Source: Candidatus Symbiothrix dinenymphae
Lineage (GTDB): Bacteria > Bacteroidota > Bacteroidia > Bacteroidales > Azobacteroidaceae
Reading direction: 5' to 3'
Length of the DNA: 50,652 nucleotides
NCBI GenBank assembly: GCA_001417715.1
Contig: BBRT01000115.1
Span: forward strand, 1 to 50,652
The notes beneath the pieces are model-generated. The model was given only the letters and a program-made list of their open reading frames with translations, was not told the DNA's origin and did no database searches. Within the stretch, counting starts at the first letter, position 1; every line of letters begins with the position of its first letter. A program made the position numbers and the translations under genes. This document shows, one piece after another, positions 32,962 to 42,526 of the stretch.

Positions 32962-34263
32962 TCAAATACAAAACACGGCATACAATGGTACGGATTTTAT
33001 ATTGTTTTCAAAGCCAAAATTCTTTTGCGAAATGCGGATTGCATAAGGGCAGTTGTATTTCTTCTTGAAAATATCCAAACTGCGCGAGCGACTCCGCTTG
33101 CCTTTTTTCACTTCCACAGGAATTATTTCCGTTTCAAATTGCAACACAAAATCAACTTCGGCGGTATCTTCACTCTTCCAGTAAAACAAATCGTACCGTT
33201 TCCGCGCGAACTCCTGTGCTACAAAATTTTCAGCCAATGCGCCGAGAAACATATTATCTACATCCAGTGAAGATAAAATCAATTGCGTGGCAACGCCCGA
33301 ATGCATCGCCAACATTCCCGTGTCGCTCATATAAATTTTGAAATCGCTGAAATTTTGATAGGCACGAACGGGTACAAATGCCTGTTCGAGCCGCGAACAT
33401 TTATGCACAATGCCTGCCTGCATAAGCCAATCGAGTGCCTCGCCGAAAATAGTTGCCGAGCCACCTTTTTGTACAATTTTGTACTGAAACTTTTTGTTTT
33501 CCTTTGCCAACTGCGCGGGAATACTGTTGTAACAGGCGCGAACTTTGACACTCGTAACCGGCGGTGCATATTTCGCCATATCCGAAATGTACTCGTTGAG
33601 AATTTTTCCCTGCACATCGCGAATAGTCAAAAAACTATTGCTTTTTTTGTAATCTTCAATCACAGCGGGCATACCGCCCACGATGCAATAGAGAGCGTAC
33701 ATTTCCAACGCCGCGTTGTGCCACGCATTGTCCATCGGTTTCATTTCGGCGTAATGCTCCCTGATTTTTTTACAAAGAATGTCTTTATCCATTGCCCAAA
33801 GAAATTCCTCAAAATCAAGCGGATACATATTCATTTCATCGACTTTACCCACAGGAAAAGAATATTTGTCGCGATCTATGGCAACGCCAAGCAAACTACC
33901 CGCTGCCACAACGTGATATTGGGACGCAAGTTCGCAAAAATATTTCAGTGAAGTCAAAGCCCGCTCGCTTGCCTGAATTTCATCGAGGAACAGCAATGTT
34001 TCGCCGGCAATGATGCGCTTGCCCGTGTTGTTTTCGAGCAAAGGAATAAGCGTTTTCGGTGAAATATCGCCTTCAAAATAGCCGCAAATAACCGGATTTG
34101 TTTCCAAATTCACATAAACCATATCCGCAAATTCATTCGCGCCAAACTCGCTGATAATGTATGTTTTACCAATCTGACGCGCCCCATTGACAATCAACGG
34201 CATACGCCTTTCGCGGTTTTTCCACGCCACAAGTTGCTCTAAAATTCTTCGTTTCATATTCAT
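32962..34263 (-). CDS. AAA ATPase, DUF4143 type, second copy in window
   Basis: A 433-residue protein. ATG at 34263 is chosen (MNMKRRILEQLVAWKNRE); sequence further upstream lacks an ATG. Walker A is IVNGARQIGKTYII (near 25), Walker B TLLFLDEIQASERAL (near 85), followed by sensor VVAAGSLLGVA. A winged-helix region is followed by LIQAG-like LDWLMQAGIVHKCSRL. The C-terminus has YWKSEDTAEVDFVLQFETEI then IPVEVKKGKRS, a D-x(n)-ExK nuclease-like motif. It is distantly related to the protein at 10359-11609 and not a recent duplicate. The role is unknown; the family is common and often repeated in Bacteroidota genomes. Confidence 0.85.
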   Translation of the reverse strand: MNMKRRILEQLVAWKNRERRMPLIVNGARQIGKTYIISEFGANEFADMVYVNLETNPVICGYFEGDISPKTLIPLLENNTGKRIIAGETLLFLDEIQASERALTSLKYFCELASQYHVVAAGSLLGVAIDRDKYSFPVGKVDEMNMYPLDFEEFLWAMDKDILCKKIREHYAEMKPMDNAWHNAALEMYALYCIVGGMPAVIEDYKKSNSFLTIRDVQGKILNEYISDMAKYAPPVTSVKVRACYNSIPAQLAKENKKFQYKIVQKGGSATIFGEALDWLMQAGIVHKCSRLEQAFVPVRAYQNFSDFKIYMSDTGMLAMHSGVATQLILSSLDVDNMFLGALAENFVAQEFARKRYDLFYWKSEDTAEVDFVLQFETEIIPVEVKKGKRSRSRSLDIFKKKYNCPYAIRISQKNFGFENNIKSVPLYAVFCI

Positions 34264-34337
34264 ATCTTTTTGTAAAATTACTATTAAGTAAGGAAAAATC
34301 AAAATTTTCAGACTTTTTCCAACTTAATAGTCAGGTG

Positions 34338-34345
34338 CAAAAGTA
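34338..34345 (-). promoter_or_regulatory. Possible -7 box of ATPase gene
   Basis: TACTTTTG on the minus strand, 74 bases upstream of the ATG at 34263. It departs from TAnnTTTG only by extending the T run. Confidence 0.35.
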
Positions 34346-34419
34346 CAACAAATTTCAGAAAGAACAAAATTTTCGCAGTTACGAATTGAACTTACCACTC
34401 ATAACTCATAACTATTTCG

Positions 34420-34427
34420 TATCTTTG
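34420..34427 (+). promoter_or_regulatory. -7 box of SDR remnant and cytidylyltransferase
   Basis: TATCTTTG, 10 bases before the ATG at 34438. A TAACTCA repeat lies just upstream (34399-34412). Confidence 0.7.
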
Positions 34428-34437
34428 CGCCCGAATT

Positions 34438-34863
34438 ATGAAAAAGATAGCATTAGTAGTTGGAGGGAGCAATGGTATCGGCTTGGCATTGTGCAGCCGA
34501 CTGTTGCAGCGCGGCTATGCGAAGGTTTATGTTGTTGACAGTCTGACAGACAAAGAATTATCGGACATCTTTAAAGTAAATTCTATCGCTGTAAGCCGTA
34601 TAATCAAGCATTTTTACCCGAAAATTCAGGGGCAGGATTTGTTTTTTTGCGGAGTGATGGGGAGCATTGCCGGTTTGATTTCTTCGCCGATGCTTGCTGC
34701 TTACGGGGCAAGTAAAGCGGCTGTGTGTAAGCTGATTGAGAGTCTGAATATCGAATTGGAGATGCGCCACACGCCCAATCGGATTTTGAATGTGTCGCCC
34801 GTGTTCCATCAAAGGCACCTCGTTCAATGGCGGGCAGCCACCGTGTCTTATAAAAGATTGTAA
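34438..34863 (+). pseudogene. Short-chain dehydrogenase with internal deletion and truncated end
   Basis: 141 residues against about 240 for a normal SDR. The nucleotide-binding loop VVGGSNGIGLALCSRLL and the active-site YGASKAAVCKLIESLN are both present. Between them, VVDSLTDKELSDIFKVNSIA joins the second beta strand directly to the FKVN helix, so about 50 residues including the NAG motif are missing. The C-terminus stops at NVSPVFHQRHLVQW, before the substrate loop. The frame is preserved through the deletion. A catalytic role is therefore unlikely, although a protein may be made. It lies 12 bases upstream of the cytidylyltransferase gene, a pairing seen in polyol- and glycerol-phosphate polymer pathways. 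Confidence 0.7.
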
Positions 34864-34875
34864 ATAAAAAAAATT

Positions 34876-35268
34876 ATGAAACGAATAATAACATACGGAA
34901 CATTTGATCTCCTCCACTATGGACACATTAATCTTCTGAAACGGGCAAAGACATACGGTGATTATCTTATTGTAGCCCTGTCAACCGATGAATTCAACTG
35001 GAACGAAAAACAAAAGAAATGTTATTTTTCTTATGAAATACGCAAACAATTACTCGAAAGCATTCGATATGTTGATTTGGTAATACCGGAAAACTCATGG
35101 GAACAAAAAGAAACGGATATTACCGAATATCATATTGATACTTTTGTTATGGGTGATGACTGGGAAGGGAAATTTGATTTTCTTAAGGAAAAATGCGAGG
35201 TCGTTTATTTACCAAGGACACCGGAAATTTCGACAACGCAAATAAAAAAGGATCTAAATAAAATTTAG
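34876..35268 (+). CDS. Glycerol-3-phosphate cytidylyltransferase-like (TagD family)
   Basis: A 130-residue protein of the usual length for TagD/GCT enzymes, which join CTP and a polyol phosphate to give a CDP-activated precursor for surface polymers. It shows ITYGTFDLLHYGHINLLKRA, with the HxGH nucleotide-binding motif near residue 14-17, and RTPEISTTQIKKDL at the end, the RTxGISTT motif with Pro-Glu in place of the usual middle residues. The substrate could be glycerol-3-phosphate or a related polyol phosphate. It is transcribed with the damaged dehydrogenase upstream and probably still active. Confidence 0.88.
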   Translation: MKRIITYGTFDLLHYGHINLLKRAKTYGDYLIVALSTDEFNWNEKQKKCYFSYEIRKQLLESIRYVDLVIPENSWEQKETDITEYHIDTFVMGDDWEGKFDFLKEKCEVVYLPRTPEISTTQIKKDLNKI

Positions 35269-35345
35269 AATGGGAGATTAAAATGTATCTAAGTGGTGGG
35301 CGTGCACAAAGATGCTGCGAAATGCATTGAAAACACCATCCATAA

Positions 35346-35380
35346 TTGATTGAACAAAATGATTGAACAAAATGATTGAA
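35346..35380. repeat. ATGATTGAACAAA repeat at phoH start
   Basis: Two to three copies of GATTGAACAAAAT, the last holding the phoH start codon. A preceding copy gives an ATG in another frame. Confidence 0.75.
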
Positions 35381-36331
35381 CGCACATTGATTTTAGACAG
35401 CGCAGACCCCGCCATTTTCTGGGGCGTAAACAATGCTAACTTGCACTTAGTGAAGTCTTTATTTCCCAAATTGCGCATAGTGGCTCGCGGCAGTTTGATG
35501 AAAGTTGTCGGCGATGAGTTGGAATTGGCAACATTCGAGGGAAAAATCCAGGAGATGGAAGCCCACTGTCAGGAATACAACTTGCTGCCGGAAGCCGCCA
35601 TCGTCAAAATCGTCAAAGAAAAGCCCGGCGCAGAACCCGTCAAACAGGATAATCTGATTATCTTCGGCATGAACGGCAAGCCCATAACGGCGCGCACCCC
35701 CAACCAGCAACGCATCGTGGAGGCGTATGACAAAAACGATATGGTATTCGCCATCGGACCGGCAGGCTCGGGGAAAACTTACACCGCTATTGCATTGGCA
35801 GTGAGAGCATTAAAGAACAAAGAGGTCAAAAAAATCATACTCACGCGCCCCGCCGTAGAAGCCGGCGAAAAATTGGGCTTCCTGCCCGGCGACATGAAAG
35901 AAAAGATTGACCCCTACCTTCAACCGCTCTACGATGCGTTGGAAGACATGATACCGGCAGCCAAACTGAAAGACCATCTCGAAAACAACATCATCCAAAT
36001 AGCCCCGCTCGCGTTCATGCGCGGTCGCACCCTCAACGACGCCGTCATCATCCTCGACGAGGCACAAAACACCAACATCCCCCAAATAAAAATGTTCCTG
36101 ACCCGCCTCGGCCTGAACGCCAAAATGATTATAACAGGCGACGTAACGCAAATAGACCTCCCCCACAGCATACAATCAGGCTTAAAACACGCCCTAAGCC
36201 TGCTAAAAGGAGTGCCCGGAATAGCCCAAATCGAACTCGACAAAACAGACATCGTCCGCCACAGATTGGTACAGCGCATCGTGGAGGCGTATGAAAATGA
36301 AGGAAATTTGCTACCTTTGCAGAAAAAATGA
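35372..36331 (+). CDS. phoH: PhoH-family ATPase (YbeZ-like)
   Basis: A 319-residue protein with ATG at 35372 ([16 protein letters not shown]). The N-terminal KH-like region spans about 1-110. Walker [21 protein letters not shown] lies near 130 and Walker [19 protein letters not shown] near 225, with GDVTQIDLP as the downstream motif. In other bacteria such proteins act with the YbeY endoribonuclease in RNA processing; no YbeY gene is in this window. The stop overlaps an ATG at 36328, and the last codons contain the -7 box of gcvT, so the downstream gene can also be read from its own promoter. Confidence 0.95.
   Translation: MIERTLILDSADPAIFWGVNNANLHLVKSLFPKLRIVARGSLMKVVGDELELATFEGKIQEMEAHCQEYNLLPEAAIVKIVKEKPGAEPVKQDNLIIFGMNGKPITARTPNQQRIVEAYDKNDMVFAIGPAGSGKTYTAIALAVRALKNKEVKKIILTRPAVEAGEKLGFLPGDMKEKIDPYLQPLYDALEDMIPAAKLKDHLENNIIQIAPLAFMRGRTLNDAVIILDEAQNTNIPQIKMFLTRLGLNAKMIITGDVTQIDLPHSIQSGLKHALSLLKGVPGIAQIELDKTDIVRHRLVQRIVEAYENEGNLLPLQKK
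36313..36320 (+). promoter_or_regulatory. -7 box of gcvT inside phoH
   Basis: TACCTTTG within the last codons of phoH, 31 bases before the preferred gcvT ATG at 36352. Confidence 0.65.
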
Positions 36332-36351
36332 AAATAACAATAAAAAGCAGT

Positions 36352-37440
36352 ATGAAAACAACTCCATTTCACAAACAGCACCAAGCATTGGGTGCAAAAA
36401 TGCACGAATTTGCCGGCTATGACATGCCGATTGAGTATCCTACCGGCATTATCGAGGAGCACCTTTGCGTGATGAACGGCGTGGGCGTTTTTGATGTGTC
36501 GCACATGGGCGAATTTTGGGTCAAGGGTGCGAAGGCTGCGGATTTTGTGCAAAAGATGGTGTCTAACGACATTGCCAATTTGCCTGTTGGGAAGGCGCAG
36601 TACAACTGTTTTCCGAACGCTCAGGGCGGCATCGTGGACGATTTGCTGGTGTATCACTTCGAACCTGAGAAGTATATGCTGGTCGTGAATGCTGCCAACA
36701 TCGACAAGGACTGGGCTTGGTGTGTGAAAAACAACACCGAGGGCGCAGATTTGCACAACGCTTCGGACAATATGTCGCAGCTTGCCGTGCAAGGTCCGCT
36801 GGCGAGCAAAACATTGCAAAAACTGACGGATGTGGATTTGTCCACCATCCCGTATTACGGTTTCGTAACCGGCAAATTGGCGGGCGTGAACGATGTGATT
36901 ATTTCCAACTCCGGCTACACGGGCTGTGGGGGCTTTGAACTGTATTTTTATCCCGAACATGCCGACACAATTTGGGATGCCGTGTTTGAAGCCGGTGCTG
37001 AGTTTGGCATCAAGCCCATTGGGTTGGGTGCGCGCGACACGCTCCGGTTGGAGGCAGGTTTCCCGCTCTACGGGCACGAATTGGACGACACCACTTCGCC
37101 CTTGCAAGCCGGATTGGGCTGGATTACTAAGTTTGTGGACGGCAACAATTTCATCGCACGCCCCATCCTGGAAGCCGAAAAAGCAGCAGGTGTGAAGCGT
37201 AAACTCGCAGGCTTTGAAATCGTGGACAAAGGCATCGCCCGCAACGGCTACGAAATAGCAAACGCACAGGGAGCAATCATCGGCATCGTCACCTCCGGCA
37301 GCATCGCCCCCTCCACCAAAAAAGGCATCGGCCTCGGCTACGTCAAACCGGAATACGCACCCCTCGGCACCACCATCAACATCCGCATCCGCGACAAAAA
37401 TGTGGCAGCCACAGTGGTGAAGCCGCCATTCCGCAAATAA
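36352..37440 (+). CDS. gcvT: Glycine cleavage system T protein (aminomethyltransferase)
   Basis: A 362-residue protein with ATG at 36352 ([20 protein letters not shown] matches the family start); the ATG at 36328 would add eight lysine- and serine-rich residues. It transfers the methylene group from the aminomethyl lipoyl protein to tetrahydrofolate. Family signatures seen are [49 protein letters not shown], and [20 protein letters not shown], the folate-binding part, then [15 protein letters not shown]. The P, H and L protein genes are not in the window. It follows phoH directly. Confidence 0.97.
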   Translation: MKTTPFHKQHQALGAKMHEFAGYDMPIEYPTGIIEEHLCVMNGVGVFDVSHMGEFWVKGAKAADFVQKMVSNDIANLPVGKAQYNCFPNAQGGIVDDLLVYHFEPEKYMLVVNAANIDKDWAWCVKNNTEGADLHNASDNMSQLAVQGPLASKTLQKLTDVDLSTIPYYGFVTGKLAGVNDVIISNSGYTGCGGFELYFYPEHADTIWDAVFEAGAEFGIKPIGLGARDTLRLEAGFPLYGHELDDTTSPLQAGLGWITKFVDGNNFIARPILEAEKAAGVKRKLAGFEIVDKGIARNGYEIANAQGAIIGIVTSGSIAPSTKKGIGLGYVKPEYAPLGTTINIRIRDKNVAATVVKPPFRK

Positions 37441-37480
37441 ATTATGGCTCTATACGTTTGATGTGGGTAAAGTTAATTGC

Positions 37481-38701
37481 CTAAAACTTATAATTGAAGC
37501 CGAAGCTGAACACTTCAGTGAGCTGCCAAAAACCCAGGTCGCTGTCGTTTTTTATGCCCGGAGTGTCGTCGAAACGCGCGTAGAGGTAAAAACGGGCGGA
37601 TAAAAGTCGACTGATTGTCAAATTTAACGCATTTTCCGACTCCAGCAGCACATGCTCATAGTCGGTAAAATACCTCAAACGGGATGTAAAACTGATTTGG
37701 GAATTGAATGTTATAACCGTTGTGGCATTCACAGACGAACCGTAGTTGAGCAAATCATGGAAACCCTCTACTACGCCGTATCGTGTGGGGTTAACGGATT
37801 CATCTTCCACATACGTGTATTGCGCCGCCAGCGGAGAAATATCTGCATCTACGACAGTTTTTCTGTGTTTGTCCTTTTTCGATTGTCGTTCAAAGTGATA
37901 TTTCATACCCAAAATACCCATATTGACATTCAGAGGCGAAAAAATCGCCCCTATCACATCGTTGGAATTTTCGTTGTAGGAGCGAAACACCTGAGTCTTG
38001 ATTTCCACGTTCGTAGAATACGACCAATGTGCACTGGCTCTCAACCCAAAATCACCATAATAGCGTATCAAATTTTCCCCCAAACGGGTTCCACGCACGG
38101 TGTCTTTGGGGTTGGTGTAGAGGCTTAACTTCCACTCAATGAAGTTGTTAAACTGCATTTTGTCTGACCTGTAGTTGATGGTATAATTTTGAATACTCTG
38201 CAGATTCAGGTGGTCATACCCGCCGGTGTACCAGTTGTCAGAAAGGCGATTCTGCGAAAACTGCAGAAAACTGCTCCCACTTGGGAACCAATACTGCCGC
38301 TCCGGCACATATTTGGTAGTCTTATCAAGGTCCGCATTCAGCTCATAGTGCACCTCAAAAACATCATGCAGCACCTCCGGCGCCAGCGGCACCTCTTTCT
38401 CCGGCTTCCCCGCAATATCGCTCGCCACATAACGGGCTGCAGGCAGATTATTGCGCCAAAGAGCAGCATGTCGTGCCCTTTTGCGCATTTGCCGGATGTA
38501 TTTATTTTTGCCGCCAAACACATCGGAGTAAGGATAAAAATCCGACGAATCCTCCGTCAAAAGCGTATCCGAAAAAAAAGCAAATTTCCCATCAAACACC
38601 AACGGCATAAAATCGGTGCGAACAAGATATTTCGCCTGCGCAAAGCCCATCGCCGGAAAAATCACCATCATACAAAGCAGCAAATATGTTTTCCTCATCA
38701 T
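37481..38701 (-). CDS. DUF3078 outer-membrane protein
   Basis: A 406-residue protein with ATG at 38701; the signal peptide ends near residue 21 (PAMGFAQ). From about 125 it has the DUF3078 pattern: FLQFSQNRLSDNWYTGGYDH, NYTINYRSDKMQFNNFIEWK, RLGENLIRYYGDFGLRASAH. Alternating polar and aromatic strands run to the end VFSFGFNYKF, with the terminal Phe typical of outer-membrane barrels. The function of this family is unknown. It has its own promoter (38726-38733) and follows a terminator of the receptor gene upstream, so it is a separate unit. Confidence 0.88.
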   Translation of the reverse strand: MMRKTYLLLCMMVIFPAMGFAQAKYLVRTDFMPLVFDGKFAFFSDTLLTEDSSDFYPYSDVFGGKNKYIRQMRKRARHAALWRNNLPAARYVASDIAGKPEKEVPLAPEVLHDVFEVHYELNADLDKTTKYVPERQYWFPSGSSFLQFSQNRLSDNWYTGGYDHLNLQSIQNYTINYRSDKMQFNNFIEWKLSLYTNPKDTVRGTRLGENLIRYYGDFGLRASAHWSYSTNVEIKTQVFRSYNENSNDVIGAIFSPLNVNMGILGMKYHFERQSKKDKHRKTVVDADISPLAAQYTYVEDESVNPTRYGVVEGFHDLLNYGSSVNATTVITFNSQISFTSRLRYFTDYEHVLLESENALNLTISRLLSARFYLYARFDDTPGIKNDSDLGFWQLTEVFSFGFNYKF

Positions 38702-38725
38702 CTAAAACATCTATGTAATTGGGTA

Positions 38726-38733
38726 CAAAGGTA
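38726..38733 (-). promoter_or_regulatory. -7 box of DUF3078 gene
   Basis: TACCTTTG on the minus strand, 24 bases upstream of the ATG at 38701. Confidence 0.75.
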
Positions 38734-38756
38734 CAAAATTATTTGTAGAAAAAAAA

Positions 38757-38797
38757 ATTAAAAACCCTGTTAGGTCTTCGAGGCCTAACAGGTTTAA
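38757..38797 (-). terminator. Rho-independent terminator of TonB receptor gene
   Basis: A CCTGTTAGG/CCTAACAGG stem with an 8-10 base loop, followed on the minus strand by TTTTTAATTTTTTTTT. It lies 15 bases after the receptor stop. Confidence 0.85.
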
Positions 38798-38811
38798 CTG
38801 CGAATTATGAA

Positions 38812-40695
38812 TTAAAATCGAACATCCACGCCGCCCAAGACTACCGCGCCCGGCAGCGGGAAACCTAAATACGTTTGATAGGAAGCATCCGTCAGATTTT
38901 CTCCACTAATAAATAAATTAAGCCAATCGGTGGCTTTGTACGACACTTTGCAATTCACTAATGCGTAGTTGTTGATGACATCTTCATCATCGACCGTTCC
39001 CAGATACAGTCCGTCAACATATTGAAAATTAGGAGCAATTGTAAATTTATCTATCGCCCAGTGTACTCCCAAAAAGGCTTTGTGTTTAGGTGCTGCCGTA
39101 ATTTTAATATCAGAATCAAGGAAACTGTAATTGCCTGATGCTTTCAAATTGGGCAAAATTTGATACGCAACGGCAAAATCAATCCCTTTGTTGGTGAATT
39201 TATCCGTGTTCACATTCAAGGGTTTGCCACCTACCATTGTTGTCGTAATCAAGTTTTCACCGGAGGCATAATAGGCGGTCAATTCCAATTGAAGTTTGTT
39301 GTCCCAAAGCGATTGCACATACGAAAAATCATAATTATTCAGATTTTCCGGCTTCAATGCGGGATTAGCGGGCGCGTACATATACAATTCGCGCAAATTC
39401 GGACTCCGGAAACCTTTGGAGGCGGAGGCTTTGAATGCCGTTTGACCACTCAATTGGTAGGCGATGCCCGCCTGCGGAACCCATTCATTGCCGTAGCCTT
39501 CATTATTTTCCAAACGAATGCCGGCATTCACGGTTAATTGGTCGAAAAATGTTTGTTGCACCACTGCGTAACCGGCTATTTCATTCACTTTCTTGTCTAT
39601 GATTTCCCCTTTTTTCCCATTGATGGAGTCGTTCCACGCATGACCACCCCATTGTTTTGCATCCAATCCCACGGTAAACAAATTGCCTTCAAGCAAACTG
39701 AACGATTCAAACACAGCAATGCCTTGATTGTAATCCGAAGAACGAAAGAAATAAGGACGCGGCGCTCCATTTCGCCAACCATCATTGACTTTGTGCTCGC
39801 CATCGTTATAAAACGCTTGAATAGAGCCACTTATTTTTTCGTATTTATTATTAATGGCAACAGAATAGGTGGAACGCAAGGCTTCTGCCCAATTTTCGAT
39901 GGCAGGTGCGTCAATGGCACCCGGATTATTCACTTTGAAATCGGCAATAATGGCATTTCCCGACACATTCCAATTGTCTGAAATTTCATATCCCAATTTA
40001 ACATAGCCATTATTGATGTAGAAAGCCGAATTATCGCGGTGTCCGTCCGATTGGTCGCGATTCAAAGAAACGTAAGCATTGAATTTGTCCTTTTTATATC
40101 CCGAACTGCCCATGAATTTCCATGTATCATACGAGCCATACATCACGCGACCGTTTCCGTGAATGCCGTCTTCGGTGGCTTTGCGCGTAATCACATTGAT
40201 GATGCCACCCATGGCGTTGGAGCCGTAGAGCAAAGAGCCGGGACCGCGAATGACTTCCACCCGCTCGGCATCGGAAGCCACATACGCATCCGGAAGGTGA
40301 TGACCAAAAATGCCTGCCCAATTGGGTTGCCCGTCAAAAAGCATTAAAACCCGGTTTCCCCCTCCTACGCCATGGATATTGACCGTTCCTGCCGAACCGC
40401 TACTGATTCCATAACCGGTTACACCGCGCTCCGTCACAAACACACCCGGAATTTGTTCCGACAAAATGGACAAAACACCGGTTTCGGTACTTTCCTCAAT
40501 CGTTTCGCGATTGACAACCGAGATAGTCAACGGGATTTTGCCGCGAGTGACTTCTGTCTTGGTGGCAGAAACCACCACTTCATCCAAAAAAACCGTGTCG
40601 GCAATCGCTACGCCGGTCATACTTTCGGCAAAAAGGGTGGACACACCTGCCAAGAAAAGGGCAGAAACAAGCACTGAAATTCGTTTCATATTCAT
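38812..40695 (-). CDS. TonB-dependent outer-membrane receptor (BtuB/CirA-like)
   Basis: A 627-residue protein; the start is ATG 40695 or 40689. The signal peptide ends near 23 (STLFAES). LDEVVVSATKTEVTRGKIP (38-56) is the TonB box and plug entry. The plug continues with RVLMLFDGQPNWAGIFGH and VEVIRGPGSLLYGSNAMGG then IINVIT (near 165). The barrel shows NEWVPQAGIAYQLSGQTAFK, KGFRSPNLRELYMYAP and LKPENLNNYDF, and ends in VDVRF with a terminal Phe. Receptors of this size import vitamin B12, iron chelates or similar; there is no ligand gene next to it. It is monocistronic, between its own promoter and terminator. Confidence 0.93.
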   Translation of the reverse strand: MNMKRISVLVSALFLAGVSTLFAESMTGVAIADTVFLDEVVVSATKTEVTRGKIPLTISVVNRETIEESTETGVLSILSEQIPGVFVTERGVTGYGISSGSAGTVNIHGVGGGNRVLMLFDGQPNWAGIFGHHLPDAYVASDAERVEVIRGPGSLLYGSNAMGGIINVITRKATEDGIHGNGRVMYGSYDTWKFMGSSGYKKDKFNAYVSLNRDQSDGHRDNSAFYINNGYVKLGYEISDNWNVSGNAIIADFKVNNPGAIDAPAIENWAEALRSTYSVAINNKYEKISGSIQAFYNDGEHKVNDGWRNGAPRPYFFRSSDYNQGIAVFESFSLLEGNLFTVGLDAKQWGGHAWNDSINGKKGEIIDKKVNEIAGYAVVQQTFFDQLTVNAGIRLENNEGYGNEWVPQAGIAYQLSGQTAFKASASKGFRSPNLRELYMYAPANPALKPENLNNYDFSYVQSLWDNKLQLELTAYYASGENLITTTMVGGKPLNVNTDKFTNKGIDFAVAYQILPNLKASGNYSFLDSDIKITAAPKHKAFLGVHWAIDKFTIAPNFQYVDGLYLGTVDDEDVINNYALVNCKVSYKATDWLNLFISGENLTDASYQTYLGFPLPGAVVLGGVDVRF

Positions 40696-40714
40696 GTATT
40701 TTCAAAAATTTCGG

Positions 40715-40722
40715 CAAAGGTA
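40715..40722 (-). promoter_or_regulatory. -7 box of TonB receptor gene
   Basis: TACCTTTG on the minus strand, 19 bases upstream of the ATG at 40695. Confidence 0.75.
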
Positions 40723-40766
40723 TAAAATAATTCACAACTCATAACTCATAATTCATAACTATTAAC

Positions 40767-40774
40767 TACCTTTG
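40767..40774 (+). promoter_or_regulatory. -7 box of lipoprotein gene
   Basis: TACCTTTG, 19 bases before the ATG at 40794, divergent from the receptor promoter. A TAACTCA-type repeat (40735-40760) lies between the two boxes. Confidence 0.75.
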
Positions 40775-40793
40775 TGCGAAATTATGATTTCTT

Positions 40794-41429
40794 ATGAAAA
40801 GAGCCTGTTTACTCATTTTACTGTATCTCACTGTTTTTCAGGGATGTACGAAAAAATATGCGCCGGTTGATTTTGACACAAAAGTGGAAACATCCGTGCG
40901 CAATCAGTTAGCAACTTATCCAAAATCCCGTTTGCAGGATTTGTACAAAAACTTCTTCCAAGACCGCTTCGGTCCCGGTCATCTGATTACGGACACGGCG
41001 ATGGTGGACAATTACCTGAAGCGTGAATTAGCCTCCTACACCGAGCCGACAGGTGCATTGGTAGAGCCAATCGGCTGGGAAGGCAATTTCTACCGCGTCA
41101 ATACAGATGTGGTGAAGTTCGCGGCAGATTCCGCAAAAGAAACAGTGTACAAAGCCTATTTAGATGCTTTCATTGAGAGTGCCAACACGACCCCAACACC
41201 GCGTATGGAAGATTGGCAAAAGGAGTGGGATGCCATCCTCGAAATCATAGAACAAATGAACCTGCATCTACCTGACTACGAAGCAGATAAGGCAAATATT
41301 CAAACACTAATCACATCCGGCAAATACGCAGGGCACCACAGCAAAGCATTTGAAGCAACCTATCACCCGCACTATCGGATAATACGCAGGGAGCTGTATG
41401 AGAGTGCGGATGATGGGAATGGATTCTAA
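40794..41429 (+). CDS. Lipoprotein of unknown function
   Basis: A 211-residue protein with lipoprotein signal MKRACLLILLYLTVFQG and Cys18. The mature part begins TKKYAPVDFDT and contains LQDLYKNFFQDRFGPGHLIT, EPIGWEGNFYRVNTDVVKF, and GKYAGHHSKAFEATYHPHYR. The Arg-Phe-Gly-Pro-Gly-His and repeated His residues look like a conserved site. I think this is a Bacteroidales family without a known role. It is divergent from a TonB receptor and could be a partner at the outer membrane, but nothing in the sequence proves that. Confidence 0.7.
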   Translation: MKRACLLILLYLTVFQGCTKKYAPVDFDTKVETSVRNQLATYPKSRLQDLYKNFFQDRFGPGHLITDTAMVDNYLKRELASYTEPTGALVEPIGWEGNFYRVNTDVVKFAADSAKETVYKAYLDAFIESANTTPTPRMEDWQKEWDAILEIIEQMNLHLPDYEADKANIQTLITSGKYAGHHSKAFEATYHPHYRIIRRELYESADDGNGF

Positions 41430-41448
41430 ATGCAAATGCACCTTATTT

Positions 41449-42444
41449 CTATGCTTTGCCGGCTGAGCCCAACACATTCACCGTTTTGTGCGCGTAAAGT
41501 TTTTTCAACTCTTCGCGTGCCGGTCCGAGGTATTGACGGGGGTCAAACCATTCGGGGTGCAGGATGAAGTTCTCGCGGATAGAGGCTGTCATCGCCAAAC
41601 GCCCGTCGGAGTCGATGTTGATTTTGCAGACTGCCGATTTGGCGGCGCGGCGCAACTCTTCTTCGGGGATGCCGATGCTGTCTTTCAAGTTGCCGCCATT
41701 GTCGTTGATAGTCTTCACATACTGCTGTGGCACAGACGATGAGCCGTGCAACACGATGGGAAATCCGGGGATTTTCTTTTCAATTTCCTCCAAAATGTCG
41801 AAGCGCAAGGGGGGCGGAATCAAGATGCCTTCTGCATTGCGCGTGCACTGGTCGGGTTTGAACTTGTTTGCCCCGTGCGAGGTGCCGATGGAAATTGCCA
41901 GCGAGTCCACACCTGTTTTCGACACGAAATCCTGCACTTCTTCGGGCTGCGTGTAGGTGTGGTGTTCAGCCACAACATCGTCTTCGATGCCTGCCAAAAC
42001 GCCCAGTTCGCCTTCCACGCTCACGTCGTATTTGTGTGCATATTCAACCACTTTGCGGGTCAAAGCCACGTTTTCTTCGTAAGAATGGTGCGAGCCGTCA
42101 ATCATCACGGACGAAAATCCGTATTCGATACAACTTTGGCACAATTCAAACGTGTCGCCGTGGTCGAGGTGAAGCGCGATTGGGATGTTGTAGCCCAACT
42201 CCTTCGCGTATTCCACCGCTCCCTGCGCCATATAGCGCAGCAAAGTTTGGTTTGCATACTTGCGTGCACCGCCCGAAACCTGCAAAATCACCGGAGATTT
42301 TGTTTCCACACAAGCCTGCACGATAGCCTGCATCTGCTCCATGTTGTTGAAATTGAACGCGGGAATTGCATATTTCCCCTCAGTGGCTTTCTTGAACAAC
42401 TCTTTGGTGTTCACCAAGCCTAAATTTTTATAGCTTACTGCCAT
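41449..42444 (-). CDS. fba: Fructose-1,6-bisphosphate aldolase, class II
   Basis: A 331-residue zinc-dependent aldolase of glycolysis and gluconeogenesis. Signatures seen are KYAIPAFNFNNMEQMQAIV (26-44), IALHLDHGDTFELC (catalytic Asp and zinc His near 92-96), SVMIDGSHHSYEENV, SVEGELG, ISIGTSHGANKF (zinc His), VLHGSSSVP and KINIDSDGRLA. The length and order suit the FbaA/class IIB-type enzyme. It is monocistronic with its own promoter. Confidence 0.97.
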   Translation of the reverse strand: MAVSYKNLGLVNTKELFKKATEGKYAIPAFNFNNMEQMQAIVQACVETKSPVILQVSGGARKYANQTLLRYMAQGAVEYAKELGYNIPIALHLDHGDTFELCQSCIEYGFSSVMIDGSHHSYEENVALTRKVVEYAHKYDVSVEGELGVLAGIEDDVVAEHHTYTQPEEVQDFVSKTGVDSLAISIGTSHGANKFKPDQCTRNAEGILIPPPLRFDILEEIEKKIPGFPIVLHGSSSVPQQYVKTINDNGGNLKDSIGIPEEELRRAAKSAVCKINIDSDGRLAMTASIRENFILHPEWFDPRQYLGPAREELKKLYAHKTVNVLGSAGKA

Positions 42445-42491
42445 GATAAATAATTATTTAATTTGTTATTGTTTCTGTTTTTAAAACGCTG

Positions 42492-42499
42492 CAAAGGTA
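42492..42499 (-). promoter_or_regulatory. -7 box of fba
   Basis: TACCTTTG on the minus strand, 47 bases upstream of the ATG at 42444. Confidence 0.75.
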
Positions 42500-42526
42500 C
42501 AAAAAATTATGAATATGAAAAAATGT

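Noticed and set aside
35929..37107. 392-codon minus-strand frame opposite phoH and gcvT
   Set aside because: Spans two well-identified genes on the other strand and shows no family features.
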